DNA from: Gymnorhina tibicen
Taxonomy: Eukaryota > Chordata > Aves > Passeriformes > Artamidae
Direction: 5' to 3'
Length of the DNA stretch: 64,000 nucleotides
Assembly (NCBI GenBank): GCA_013399875.1
Contig: VXAZ01007860.1
Span: 496,853 to 560,852 of the forward strand
This document shows positions 46,811-59,945 of the stretch, one piece after another. A program made the translations under genes and the position numbers. Each line of letters starts with the position of its first letter. Positions within the stretch are counted from its first letter, which is position 1. A model generated the notes under the pieces. It saw only the letters and a program-made list of their open reading frames with translations. It did not search any database and was not told where the DNA came from.

Positions 46811-49800
46811 AAAATCTGTAAGGCAATTTCCCATTAGATCAAAAGGAGACTGGTTTCTTCTGTCCCTAGCCTTCAACTCTTTTCCTTGCATATGATAAAA
46901 AAAAAAATTAGATAAGAAACAATGCTGTATATGAACTTGAGAAGGTGACAAGACATGGGGGGTTCAAAATGTTGGGTCCAAATACTGTTTTGTGCAGGTC
47001 TGCCAGGACAGGGCAAGTGATCAGCACATCTGAGCGGAGGAGGTGACACCTGCAGAAGTGTTTGCAGTGGTTCTGATGTGAAAGTGAACATGTTATAATT
47101 ACCCATCTACAGATCTAAGTGATGGCATTTATTTTCCCTCTGTAGGGGAATGTTTTACAGCAGACAGATCACGATACAAGGGCAGCCACCTAAAGTGTTG
47201 CTCCAGCTTTCTAAATGTCATGCTTTAATGCAAGAGAGCCCTTTTTGTTATCTGTCAAATACCTGAACTGATTATATCATTACCTGCTTTTGTGGTGTTT
47301 CACTCCTCTTTCAGACCATACCCTACTGAGAATAATTTTAATGATGTTAGGATTGCCAAACGAACATTTCCTAGTAAAACAGGATTGGAAAACCTGGTCT
47401 TGATATTTCCCTCCTAAACACATCTCCTACCAAATGAATGAAAGACAAGAGCTGGGATCCGTCCAGGACAAAAAAAAACTGCGAAAGAGCACAAGTGGGT
47501 TATGGCAACTGAGGGAGAAACTGTAGGAGAAAGGGGCACAACTGGTCAGTGCATGCCTTCAGAGCTGGAGAGGAAGCAAGTTAATGCACTGTCTGAAAGC
47601 CAAATCCCCTTCAAACATTGAGACATCCAGTATCATGTACAAAAACCTATCTTAAATGGTGTACCTGAGAGATGCCTTGATTAGTCTTTTGCATAACCAA
47701 ACTTGAAGTGATGGAAGTGGGATGCCTACCAGTTCAGCACTGATTATTTATTTGTGAAATTGGCACCTGTGAGAGAATTTCTGCTCAGCTTCATGTGGTC
47801 CAAAAACTTCCACGTTGAGTCCATCTGTGGCTGGTCAGTTCCAGCATCAATGCCAGTTTTTTAATCTTGGCTGATGTTTCAAATGCAAAACACTTATACA
47901 TCAGTACCAAGTCCTGTACAGAACTGAAGAAAGTATATGTGTTTCTGCATGTATGTAAAATTATAGCTGCTTGTGTGACATTTATTAATATTACTACTTA
48001 ACCACACAAAACCCCTCTTTAAGGTTCTTGGCTCTTGAATTAGGTTTTTCCCCTCTGAAATCTGCTGTTGTCACTGGCTGTGCCAAAGGCTGCTGACATA
48101 ACGGAACTAATCATCATAATCAGAGTAAAGAATTACTCATTTTCTCATTGAAGTGCCCTTGCACTGATCCTTGCTAGGTCAATACTCCAGAGCTAATGTG
48201 TGTTCCTATGGCACATTGGAAGCAAGGGCCACAGCAGTGCCTGCAGCAGATGCTCAAGGTACCTGCTGTAATTTAGCAAGGTCACTACTCAGTGGACATT
48301 TATTTGCTTTTCTTTTGTGCTGCTGTTCAGACCACTGAAAACGCCTGTGCTGTCAGCCTGTCTGGAAATGGGGATCAGGAATTAGCCCTGCAGTGCCTGG
48401 CCTTCCAGGGGTCAAAACAGGCAAGTTTAAGCTGCTTTAAAGTAATCTGGTGGATTCAGGCTGGAACAGACAAACGTCAATCTGTGGCAGCACAGGCCGG
48501 ATAGGATGTGATGTGTTGCATTTTCTCTGCTTATTCAGTACAGCTAAAAGCAGGTGCTCTGGGATAGACCCTCAGAGCTTGCTTTCAGAGAAAGTACATG
48601 ATTTTGGTTATCTTAAGATAAATTGCAGGAACAGGATGGAACAGAAAATGAACATGTATTCTGACTTCATTGAAAACAAGTCAGGGACAAAATCATATTG
48701 GCTCTATTTTTCTTCATTGCTGTACATTTCCTTTGAAAATCCTGTCCCTGGTTAAAGGAAGTTCTGATTTAAGAGAGGGACAGTTCTAACATGTAACCAG
48801 GAATACCCATGAGTTACATGTACTCCAGGAAACCAAGACCTTGATAAAATCTTAACTTTAAGTTTTTTCACCTCTGTGATGACCATTTAAACAAAGCTTA
48901 AGTAGGACATAAGCTCTTTTCTTGCATTTGTTTATTATGGTGACAGCACCAGCTCATTATGAATTCATTGGGTGCTCCTGTAGATTTAATGTATTTTCCT
49001 TTATACTAAGGTATAATTTAGCACCTGTGACTGCGAGTCTTTTGATCAATCCAGTATTGCTGGTTTTCTTTCCAGAAAATTAATGGGAAGATCATTATAA
49101 TGTACTGAGCAGCTGAAAAAGTAGCAGGCATGTGACAGAGAACTAGAGGACAAACTTAGAAGTGCTCAGAGTCCTGTTTGTTCAGGCAGAAAGATATTAG
49201 TGTGTCTTACAATACATTACATGCATCTGTCCAGGTCCTGATCCTGTTTCCAGAGGAGCCAATGGCAAAATTCCCATTTATTCAAGTGAGAACAATTCAA
49301 TAATCTTCAGTATCTACAGTTCATCGTAAATGTCAGGAAGTGTTATGGAACACAACATGAGCATAAGCGGAAGTGGGGAAGATGAAGCAAAGCTTTTACA
49401 TGAGGTCAATATGTCAACCATTAGCATGAAAATATTTGTTCTAAATTTCAACAGTTCCACTGGAAAGTGCTCTCAAGACTGAAAGATGAAGCTGCTTAAA
49501 GCAGGAAGAGATAAGATTCTACAAAATGAAGAAATGTAATTACTGTAAGCTCCCAAAAGTCTTCATGTAATTAATAAATATTTGCTAAAAGCTCAAATCA
49601 CTTGGGACATAGACAAATTTTATCATCTCTTCTTTGTAGGTACATAAATAGAAAACAAAGTAGTTCACAAAATCACACCCTGAATAGCCCAGTTGGCAGC
49701 AGCCCTCTGCAGCTTGGACTTTCCATCTCCATGAAGCTTCAGACTAAACATATTTTATAACTAATGACACTCCTATATTAAGATTATGTGTGCTGTAATT

Positions 49801-52800
49801 GGCTACCACACATGGGAAATTTGAAGCAGGGCCTAGTTTTTAGCATCCATAAGCAGGATAGACAAAAACCAGCAAGACAGTGTCACAGATGTGAAGAATA
49901 ATCCATGGAAAAGCCACTGGTTTCCCTTTGCTAAACAAACAGTAGGTTCACAATCCTGTACTTCAGTATGGAAGGGGGAAAAATATGTGTCTCACCAAGT
50001 TAAACTACTACAGATAAGCAGGTTTGCTGAGAAACAACTGCAAAGCACGAGAAAGCCTATTGTAACTATCCCTACTTCTATTATTTTCTAACACTAAAGT
50101 ATGCTAAAGTGTTTGCTGCATTCTTTTAAACCTCGCTTCTGCAGCTTCTCATTCTCCCAGTGTTCCCCAAACTTAACTGTAATTTGAAATTCACTTTGGT
50201 TTCCTTCTGAAATGAGAAATACTGAGTGCCTCAGGGCCCAAGTAACGTTTTCACTTCATCTTGATGTTATATCACATCTGTTGTAGACTCTCACATTACA
50301 AAACCACTAAGTTTTTTTAAAAAATTTTATTAGTGTGTTAGAATGCCAACCCCCCACAATTTCTTTAACAGGTAATACAAGTATTTTACTGCTATAGTTG
50401 CCTGTTGCTGTTCCTACTGTTTTATTTTTGGCATAGAGAAAGGTTGATTATTTTGAAAGTGGTTCCCTGCTCGTCAGGCACATAAACCCTTGGGATGCCT
50501 CCAGTCTGATTAAAATTCAGCACCTTATTTTGATGGCAGAGACAAGGATGAGCCCCTTTGAGATTTTCCCACCATGAGGAGGGGTGTGCAAAGGCCCCAC
50601 CCTGGATGACAACACCAATTCACAGGGTGTGCCAGCTCAAGGTGGTAACAACTGAAACATGACCTTTCACTAGACTACTTTGGAAGCCTGCAGAAACCCA
50701 AATACATCCTGCCTGGAAAAACAACTACTGCAAAGCTGCATCCCATGAGAAGGTATTTGCACTCTGCTTCCTCCTCAGGAATAACAGAATGCGTGCACAA
50801 GCTTGTACAGAACTCATTATTACAATTTTTACCTTATTAAAAAAATAATAATCTACTGAGCACAGATTTAAGTGAGAAAAAGATGTACGAAGTTCAATAA
50901 AGATGTTCTCCTATCTAGAGCTGAACAACAAAGCCGTACTGAGTGCTTTGAAGGAAGGGTATGCAGAGGACAACACCATATGCTCACAGCTGCCTTTTTC
51001 AGCACCCTCCTCTAAAGTCTGGCAGTGCAGGCCAAGAAAACATTATGCAGAGCTTAACCTTGGGGCTTTTGTTTGCCAAAGCATCCACAGTTCCTGTGGA
51101 GCACCATGCAATTCCTTACCAGGCATTTAGCGCATAAAACCGCTGCTGCCAAATTTGGAACATTAAGAATAATTCAGAAGTTAGATAATAAATTGCATTC
51201 CTTCCACATTCTCCCCACTGTCTTGATGTTACACACATTTCAAAGATCCCCTCCTGACATTTACCTGCTAGTACTGCACAAGAACACTGCTGTGATCTAC
51301 TGTCAAAAGCATTTCTGAGCAGACAGGGCTAACATAAAATGTAGCAGGTTCCGTCTAAGCCCATCACACCTTCAGAAAAACACTGCTCTTTTGTTCAACA
51401 GCTCACAAACTCATCAGCAAATTAACAGCTTAAGAATCCTTTCCTGCAAGCAACATTTCTGACCTTGGTTTAAGTCACTAAGTTTTAGTTAACCGAGGGC
51501 AGACCTGTGCCCAACATCCTGCTGGTGCTGGAGCACGGATTCCCGCCATTTCCTGGGCTCTGTCAGGACTGCTGCACACTGTGTAGCCACCCCTGCAAGC
51601 ACCAGAGCTCACTCCTAAAGGAAACCACTCACTGCCACAAGCTTTCCCCCTCTTCTCCTTGCCACCAGCTGCACCTGACCATCACATTTCCCTTGCAGAG
51701 AAAGCCAAGCTGTCACTCACCGCCAGGTCAAGTGACTCCAGGCCGACCAAAGCTCCCTGACACCTCACAGCTCACTCACTGCCTGCTCCCCTTGTTATAA
51801 ACTCTATCTCACCTGCACCTCTTCAGCAGGGCCCATCTGACTCTGTGGGGGGCGGGTGAGCATGGAGAGATGCTGAGGCATCTCTCCTCAGCTGGCCTCC
51901 AGCATTCCCACACATGGCAATTCCTGCAGCCCTGGACTGTTGCTGTTGGATGAGCTGCTGTGGCTGCTCCGCACATTCGCAAATGCCGTATGATCAAGTA
52001 CTGAATCCTGCTGTACCTTCCTGCTTCTTCAGAAGATAAACTGTTGCAGCATAAAGTATAAATAACATTTTTCCTATTTAAGATGTGACAGATCTCCTAT
52101 GCTATGCTATTTTATTATATCTAAAATGAATTTGCAGATGATGATATATATTTTCTGCTGACCCTGAATGTTTTATCATTAAAATCCTAGCACTCTTGTT
52201 ACAATGCCTTCATAATATATTAATATGACTATCTCAGCTTCTAGAAAACTAAAATATAACCTCATGGTCTTTTATATGCCGTAATTTTTTCTTGGGTATT
52301 AAAAAAAATGTATTACAGCTATATCAGATTATTAACATTGAAAATGAGCCAGAGTCCCTTCAGTGAGATTTAAAAATATCTGAAAGTCTTTGTCCTTCTT
52401 GGAGATGTTTGGTTCCCAGATAGTAACTTGCTTCCAGGTTTATAGAGAAAGTTAAGAGGTCTTCCCACTTGCTCCATGGCTGCTCTCATAAGCTCCCAGC
52501 AGGCAAGCATGCCCTGGGGTGACAGGCATTTCTGCAGCTGACAAAGAATTAGTGTCAGCCCAAGCAGTGATCTGACCCGTAAAGTTGCAGGACACGGTGT
52601 TTTGTTTCCAACTAAGCTCGGGTCCTTTGATAAAATACCTTAAGGTGAGAACAAAAGCCAAATGATCTGTCATGTTCTTCAGTCGACTAAGTCTAGCATC
52701 TGCATTTTGTTCTAATAGATGGAATATCGCCAAAATACATTACTATTTTACTACTATTTTACTACATTTACTACAAACCTGAGGGTTGTTTTTCCTGTAC

Positions 52801-53777
52801 TTGTCTCTTGTAGACCTTCAGCTCCCCGGGTGCTGAACAGTGCTCTGTGGGCTATGGTCCTTTGCTCAGCATAATTTCAGCCCTTTTCCCTCCTGCCGAA
52901 GCCCCACTGTTGCCCACTCACCTTTAGGTTCAACTGAACTGCAGGAGTTGATGTCTAATCCAGTAAGCCGTGACTGTGCTAGGATGGGCTGGGTGCCAGT
53001 GAAATACAGCCTGTGGACTGTCCTTGGACAACCTCCCCCTTGTTCTGAGCCTGCAGGACCTAAGGGGAAACTGCCTGGGTCCTTTCAGAGTTGCTCAGAC
53101 ATACTTGGAACTGTGGCAGGGTCTGCACCATTGTGTTGCCCTTTTCCCAATGTTAGTGTTCCTTCTGTCACTAATATTGACCATTTGGTGTGTGAGATCA
53201 AGCCTATGAAGCCTTGGAAGTTGCTTTTGCAATATGGTAAGTGATGGAGAGCCCAAGTACAACTCACTTCTATTTACCCCGAACTGGCAGCTGGGAACAG
53301 CAGGAGGCAATTCTTGTCTCAGGAATCCCAGCCCACATGCTGATTTACAGGGAGCCATGTCTGCCTAAAGAATCGAGTCTAATCAAGGACCGAGGCAAAG
53401 AGCACAAGCTCCAGCTGCTTGCAGAGCCCATGCTCCCTCGAGCAATGCCTCTGCTCAGAGCTTTGCAAACCCAAGCTAACAGCACGCAACATTTCATTCT
53501 GGAGCTGAACAAAAAGACCAGCGTGGAAAGCTGTTTGTGCACTTTGGTTTTCTGCAGACAACAGGACTCTCCAATTTTTGAGATTCAAAATTAATGAATA
53601 CACATGTAGAATTAGTGGCTGTAGTTTAAAAAACCCTCACTGAAGACTCGGTCAAATTGTCTGTGTTAAGTGTAGGAAATCAGCAAACAATAATTTCCTG
53701 TCGTTTAAATTACAGGAGTTGTGCAATTGATCTTGGGAAAGTTAAAAATGTGCTGAGATAACAAGTATCCACTTGCA
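46811..53777. other. Intergenic downstream of ZNF330, no gene seen
   Basis: This is about 7 kb of AT-rich DNA. An 11-bp-period TTTTACTACTA-type simple repeat lies at 52,741-52,774. The 51.5-52.0 kb part is more GC-rich with ORFs on both strands, but no protein family or splice-consistent exon was recognised. IL15 is the expected next gene on the right in other amniotes, but none of its coding exons is seen here. Confidence 0.5.
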
Positions 53778-54425
53778 ATCACAGAATCACAGAGTTAATT
53801 AGGCTGGAAAAGACCTTGAGATCAGCAAGTCCAACCTTGGACCTTGTCAACCAGACCATGGCACTGAGTGCCATGTCGTTGTTTTGTGAACACCTCCAGG
53901 GATGGTGATTGCACCACCTCCCTGGGCAGCCCATTTCAATGTTTAACAACTCTTTCTGTGAAGAAATTCCTCCTGATGTCCGACCTGAGCCTTTCCTGGT
54001 GCAGCTTGAGGCCATTTCATCTTGATCTGTTGCTTGTTGACTGGAAGAAGAGGCTGACCCCCACCTGGCTACAACCTCCTTTCAGGGAGGTCTGGAGAGT
54101 GATAAGGTCCCCTCCAAGCCCCCTTTTCTCCAGGAGAAACACCCCCAGTTCCCTCAGCTGCCACTCACTGGACTTGTGCTCCTTCAGACCCTTCCCAGGT
54201 CCATTGCCCTTCTCTGGACACACTCCAGCACCTCAACATCTTTCTTGCAGTGAGGGGCCCAGAACAGGACACAGCACTCGAGGTGTGGCTTCACCAGTGC
54301 CGAGCACAGAGGGAAAATCACGGCCCTGGTCCTGCTGGCCACACTATTGCTGATCCAGGCCACGATGCCATTGGCCTTCTTGGCCACCTGGGCACAGCTG
54401 GCTCATGTTTAGCTGGCTGTAGACC
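53778..54425 (-). mobile_element. CR1 LINE, antisense, 5'-truncated copy of about 650 bp
   Basis: The plus strand starts with ATCACAGAATCACAGAG, the complement of the CR1 3' terminal short repeats, followed by GGCTGGAAAAGACCTTGAGA, CCTCCCTGGGCAGCCCATTTC, CTTCTCTGGACACACTCCAG, CACAGCACTCGAGGTGTGGC and GGCCTTCTTGGCCACCTGGG. The minus strand still encodes part of the reverse-transcriptase C-terminus ([19 protein letters not shown]). This is the best preserved transposon of the window, but it is truncated and not mobile. Confidence 0.95.
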
Positions 54426-56687
54426 AATTGTTACTATATGAACAATCAAGCACCTTATCTTGATTCTAAGAGCCCAATCTGAAAACAGTTTTTCCAAGCT
54501 CAGCTTTCACATATCCTGAGACCTCTGTTGCCATCTTAATCGGAAATTTATGGCACACTGGATCAACTGTTTGCTGCTACAGACACACTCTGCAGGGAAG
54601 AGGAAACCAATATCATGCTTGACTGACTGAAGGAATACCTTTTGAAGGTGTGGAAGATGAAGTAGAAGTGCCAGAAGATGGAATTCCCAGGTCTACTGTA
54701 TATTGCAATATATTCTGAGGTGTTGGAATTGCATGCTATCAGTCCCTTCAGATTGATCCTGAGATCTGGTTGCACTGGAAGTCTGTGGTCATCCTTCTTA
54801 TTTCTGCCATGGAAAGAGAAGTCTTTAATTTCACTCTTGCATTTTGTTAGCCACCATGAAATATTCCATCGTGGCTGAAATGGTAAAAGCTGTTTCTCCA
54901 TCTGTGCCTGTAAGCCACAAAAGCACTAGTTTTTCATATGAATAAACCCGAGTTCTATAGCACTTTGAAGATCCAGAAAGTTTGTAAAATTGTCTGCTTT
55001 TACTAATGCCACTACTCCAAACATTTGGATTCCAGGTTTATCCCATTGTGCCTTTATCAGTAGAAGAGTAGCTTCTGACCAGATGGTCTTAAATTTGTGC
55101 TTTTAAATATTACAGAACTTGTCAGGAAAAAAGGTCCCTCTGTCACTTGTCCATTTTACACAGAGAACTGTCAGTTACGTGATACATAAACTATGTCACT
55201 GCCCAGTTGAAAGAACTAACACAGTATTAATCTGGTTTCAGATCCATCCACCTGATGACAGGATAGCTCAGGCATTAAGCTGCCTTTGTGATTTCAATTA
55301 CCTACCTTTTATATGCCTGGAAAGTAAAGTTATCAGCATAAAACTAATAAAGCAGAGAGTTCTATAAAAGTGGCAAATGAGTTATTGCAATTGCTTTAGG
55401 CACTGTAACCTACTTCTGCATAGTCACAAATGGGGAAGGTTTATTCGTTGCCTAAATTTTATATGTGCAGACAGAAAAGCAAGACACAAAAGCAATCCTG
55501 TTTCCCCTGCAAACAGCTTTCCCTTCTCCTCACTGTTGTCCTGCCCTGATCCCCCGCCTCCTCAGCAGCCAAAAAGTCAAATCAATTTCTTTTAAAGGCA
55601 AGGGATGAAATGGGACTATACTGTAAAGTGAAGGAGAAGGTAAGGTGAAAGAGGAGGTTATTAACTAAAATTATATCGCAGCTTAGGGGATAAGAGTAAC
55701 AGTGTAAAGATGTAATGAATTTCAGAAACCCAAAATGCAGCTGTTTATAACTGTATTTTTTATATTTGATCGATCAAGCAAATGTGTTACTTTGGAGATA
55801 AGGCAAAAGTTATCACACTGAGAGATGGTTTCTGGTCACACTGTCATCTGTTTAAAAAGATGCAGCACCCAAGGGCTCTGCTTGTTTATTAAAAGCATCT
55901 GTTTTATTTCCAGAATAAAAATCAAAAATCATTGCTTCAAAAAACGGTGTGACAGAGCTGGAAAGACAGAGTTAGTTTAAGGCTGTGACCCTGACTCTTC
56001 TCCTTCCTGCATATGATTGTCAGTCACACCAGAGTCCTGCTAATTTCAGCTTAACTCCTGCACTGCCCAAAAGGTACTAACTGGAGTGTGTCAGTGTGTG
56101 ATTCACGTGTGGGTTTAACTTCTGCTGAGGAGCCTGATCTCGCTGGGGAAGTGGTAAAAACCAGCCCAAAGCAGTGCAGGAACCCCAGCTTCCTGAGCCA
56201 AGGTGCTTCAACAGGATGCAGCACCTGAGCTGGCTGGGTCGAAGCTCCTCTGGGTGTGTCTTGAGATGGGCCCGCTGCCCCAAAGCAGGGTTGTGTGCAG
56301 TGAGGATGATATCATCTCTAACATCTGGCCTGATGTTGCAAGTCTGACACTGTGGCTTCCTGACCAATTTACAGTAGAGGCTGAAGCCCCCCCCTAGAGC
56401 AGCCTGAGCAATGTTGCCCTTGTGCACTCGCTGCTTGGGAGAGTGTGTTTGCTGCACCCTGGGAGCTCCTGTCATGCTATGCAGGACTCACATGCACGTG
56501 CTCCAGCAGGGCATTGCACAAGACAAGGATTGGAAGCAGCAGAGTTGCTGCAGCTCTAGCACAGGGGTCACCAGGGAAATCCCAGGCTGAGGCACACTAA
56601 CCTGCATAAACTGCTTCCTGGGCTTGGGCAAGGCCCCTCACCAAGGAAAAACCCCTGCTCAGGCCTTATCTCCGTGGTGCCAAGTAA
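54426..56687. other. Intergenic, no gene seen
   Basis: This is non-coding DNA between two CR1 copies. Short ORFs carry no recognised domain. Confidence 0.5.
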
Positions 56688-56937
56688 TAAGAGGCAGCAG
56701 GGAGAAACTGATGCACAGGAAGTTCTACCCGAACACCAGAAAAAACTTCTTTACTGAGCACTGAGCACTGGAACAGATTGATCAGAGAGGGTGTGGAGTA
56801 TCCCTCACTGGAGATACTTGAGAACCATCTGGATGCATTCCTGTGCCATGTGCTCTGAGATGACCCTGCTTGAGCAAGGAGGTTCCTTGACCAGATGATC
56901 CACTGTGGTCCCTTCCTGACCATTCTGTGATTCTGTC
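56688..56937 (+). mobile_element. CR1 LINE 3' fragment, sense
   Basis: It contains the ordered CR1 end segments: GAAGTTCTACCCGAACACC, TTCTTTACTGAGCACTGAGC, CACTGGAACAGATTGATCAG, GGAGATACTTGAGAACCATC, then ACCAGATGATCCACTGTGG followed by TCCCTTCCTGACCATTCTGTGATTCTGT. It ends with the typical ATTCTGTGATTCTG tail at about 56,923-56,937. Confidence 0.92.
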
Positions 56938-59297
56938 TTTGCTTGAACTGACAGTGGGGAGAGAGCCCTTATGCTGGGCAATTGCAGCTTCATAATTCCG
57001 CTGTTTTTTAGATCCCAGTATGCCAAATGCAGAGGGAAGGATGGAGAAGCACTTGTCTTCAGATGTGTTTCATCTCACCTGCCACTCACAGAACCTGAAG
57101 ACAGTATACTGTGAGACGAGTATTTGAGGATTGAGTTGACTTTTCAGCAGCATACTGCCTGCTTTTAACATTTACAAAGCTTTTGGCTATAAAAGATGTA
57201 TATGGCTGGGAGGTTTCTCCTGGTCTGTAGTCACTGCCACAAAGGAGTTCCTCCAGGCTCCTTTGCCTTCCTTTCTTAGCTCCTCAGAGACCTCTGCTGC
57301 TGTCCCTGGCAGCAGACCAAGGGGAAACAGCTTCAGTTAAAGCTCCCCTTGTTGCAACGAAACACCATTGATGAGCCACGTCTGTCAGTGCCAACAACTT
57401 TTTGAAGCTGGCATTCTTTTAATGCCTGGCTTTTCTCTGTATTTCAGGTTCAGGTATGTGATGTAAAGAACTCCCCCAGGAGTTATTTTCTTTATTTCAT
57501 CCTATTGAAAAGAAAACCTGCTGCATCTGACCAGCCCTGAAAACATCTGTTCAGATCCATTTCAGGACAGGCATGAGAGGTCCTATTCCTACACTCCAGT
57601 GAGCTGCCACTGGCAGGTGCAGAGCACTGGGAACACCAGCCTGGAGACATCCAGGCTGGGATTAGAGGCCCTGGGTTGTCCTCAGCTGCACTGGTACTTA
57701 TTCAGGGCAGTCCCTTTAAGTAAACCAGAGGTATTTTGTATTTATACCTAAGTACTTACTGGGCTGTTGCGCTGAAAGATCCTAATCTTGCTTTCACCCC
57801 CGTGATACTGATTTCAGGAAAATACTCTATGCTTCATTTCTCAGGGTTGCAACACAGCTTAATGGATCATATACTTAGGGATACACTTCCATTAATTCCT
57901 AGCTGACATTCTCACTCTTTCACAACACCAAAATGTCAGTGGCTCTAGCCTTTTCAATATAATTTCCTCTGAGAGCACACAAGGAAAAAAGAAGGCAAAA
58001 AATAAGCTTTTATTTAAATAACACTATCCACGTATTACCTTTGAGCATGGAGGAAGAGTTATATAAAGGCCCTTCCACTTACCTTTTCTTTGAGTGGGCT
58101 AAACCCCTCACAATACCTTAATGATTGACTTTTGTTTGTTTAGTGTGGCCCTTATTCCCTTCTTGCTCACACATTTAGCAAGCATGAAGGTTTGCTATAG
58201 TTGACATCAGTGGAATTTTATCAGCAGAAAAGCAGACAAAAATGTAAGTACTACTGACAGAAGAGGCAGCATCTGAAAGCAAAAATATGCATTTGCTGTT
58301 ACTGAAATGAAAGAAGTTAAACTTATACTTGTCTATTTACAGCAATATTCCTTTGAAGCATTACAAAACCCGGTGAAAATCTAGATGTTAGAGACTGTAT
58401 AATCACTTAGAAAGTTAATGTGCATAAACATACATAAAATGATTGTTTGCTTTTTTCCTGCACAGCCCTTTTACTGTGTTACTGTATAAATCAGACCTAC
58501 TTTATTTTCACTTGCTTAACTTTGTACTCTTTTTAAAGCATCTCAATGAATGAATACATATTTCTAGATCCTTACACCCTTAAACCCCAAATTTATTACT
58601 GTATTTTCACAGCAAAAAAGGCCTTCCAGACATTTTTCTATGAAACATATTACTGGAGATAGGACTGGGGGATTTAATGGCTCAAAACATGATTTCCAAC
58701 CTGGGAGGTGCGTGAAAAGTCTCAGTGCAAAACGTCATGTCACAGAAGAGTAGAGAGTCTCATCAGGAGAACTGGAAGGTCCCCAGTCCCGTCCTGTTGT
58801 AGTAGCAGCTGGGATAATGCTGGACACAGCTCCCTGAAGATTGTAATCTTTTCTTTCTTGCTCCTGCTGGTACCCAAGAGCATATGGCCATGGTTGTATG
58901 GACAAGACAGCTACAAGTCATAGCTATGCAGAAACTAGGGGAAAAATCACCCTGATCATTAGAAGCTTATGGATGCAGTGAGGCTTGAAAGCTGGGCTAC
59001 AGCGTGCTCTGCTGGCAGCACAGACCTGTCCCTGTGTGCCTCAGAAAGGGTGATCCTGCAACACAGGGATGGAAAATGGTCTCTCTCATGCCAAATGCAG
59101 TGCTGGTTTAGAGAGAGCAGGACAAACCAGAAAAGATGGTATGGGAGGTGCTGCCTCAGAATTACGCTCTGAATTTAGCAATCTCACAGAAGAAAAGACA
59201 CAGGCAGGTTAGAGAAACGTTGCAGGGCAGAGAAGAGACATGGGCTTATGAGACACAGAGTTTTAATATTTACCATTTAACATTTAAAAGCCTAGAC
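56938..59297. other. Intergenic, no gene seen
   Basis: No coding exon, RNA gene or clear repeat was recognised in this stretch. Confidence 0.5.
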
Positions 59298-59945
59298 TGT
59301 AGTTATTAGAAGTAGTTAGAAATAGGTTTAAAAAGTGAGTTCAGCCGAAGCCAATTAAAAGAAATTAATGACTAGCTGAAGGAAGTTAAGTTTAAAATGA
59401 GTTTTAAGATTTAAGAGACTATTGTTAGTTATCTAGTGTTTGCTCAGCTGTACTTACAATGGGAAACAGACAGTTGAATTAATTAGAACAAAGTAAAACT
59501 GGACAGTTACAAATTTTTAGATCTGGGATTTGTTCAGAAGTAATGGGGAAAGGAACTGAAGGTTCCTCAGGAGGTAATTTGTATTGTTTAAAACCAGGAA
59601 AGTAGAAAGGTCACAGTGAGGAAGACAAGTTTTACTTCATCAGAGAGGACCCCCTCCTCAATTACGAGACCACCGACCCATTTCAAAGGACCAACTACGC
59701 ATGCTTAATGACTTTTTGAGTAATTACCATACAGAGCAGGGAATGGGAGGTGTTTATGTTATGAATATGCATTTGTATTTTGAATATTTAGAACTTCTGT
59801 AGATAAATAGAATCTGTATTAGTTTGTGCTTTCGTGCTACGTCTTTGGGGATGACCCCACGTAGTTCCCAGCGCTGAAATAAACATAACACTTTCTAACC
59901 CCAAGGCGTTAGAGAGTTCTTGTCCGTTCTATTTGGGTTTTGATA
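59298..59945 (+). mobile_element. Probable endogenous-retrovirus LTR (solo), sense
   Basis: A block of about 650 bp begins TGTAGTTATTAGAAGTAG and has the layout of an LTR: an AT-rich U3-like part, then GGGATGACCCCACGTAG, a clean AATAAA at 59,878-59,883, and a U5-like tail (CTTTCTAACCCCAAGGCG, TTAGAGAGTTCTTGTCCG) that resembles avian ERV U5 ends. A convincing TATA box and a perfect target-site duplication were not found; the flanks TAGAC and TAGAT differ by one base and do not fit the CA end exactly. No retroviral genes adjoin it. Confidence 0.6.

Noticed and set aside
51507..51997. Moderately GC-rich ORFs on both strands, possible exon
   Set aside because: No family similarity, no convincing splice sites and no codon pattern could be identified.
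53868..54353. Plus-strand ORF of 161 codons
   Set aside because: It is the antisense of the CR1 element; the minus strand shows reverse-transcriptase-derived sequence.
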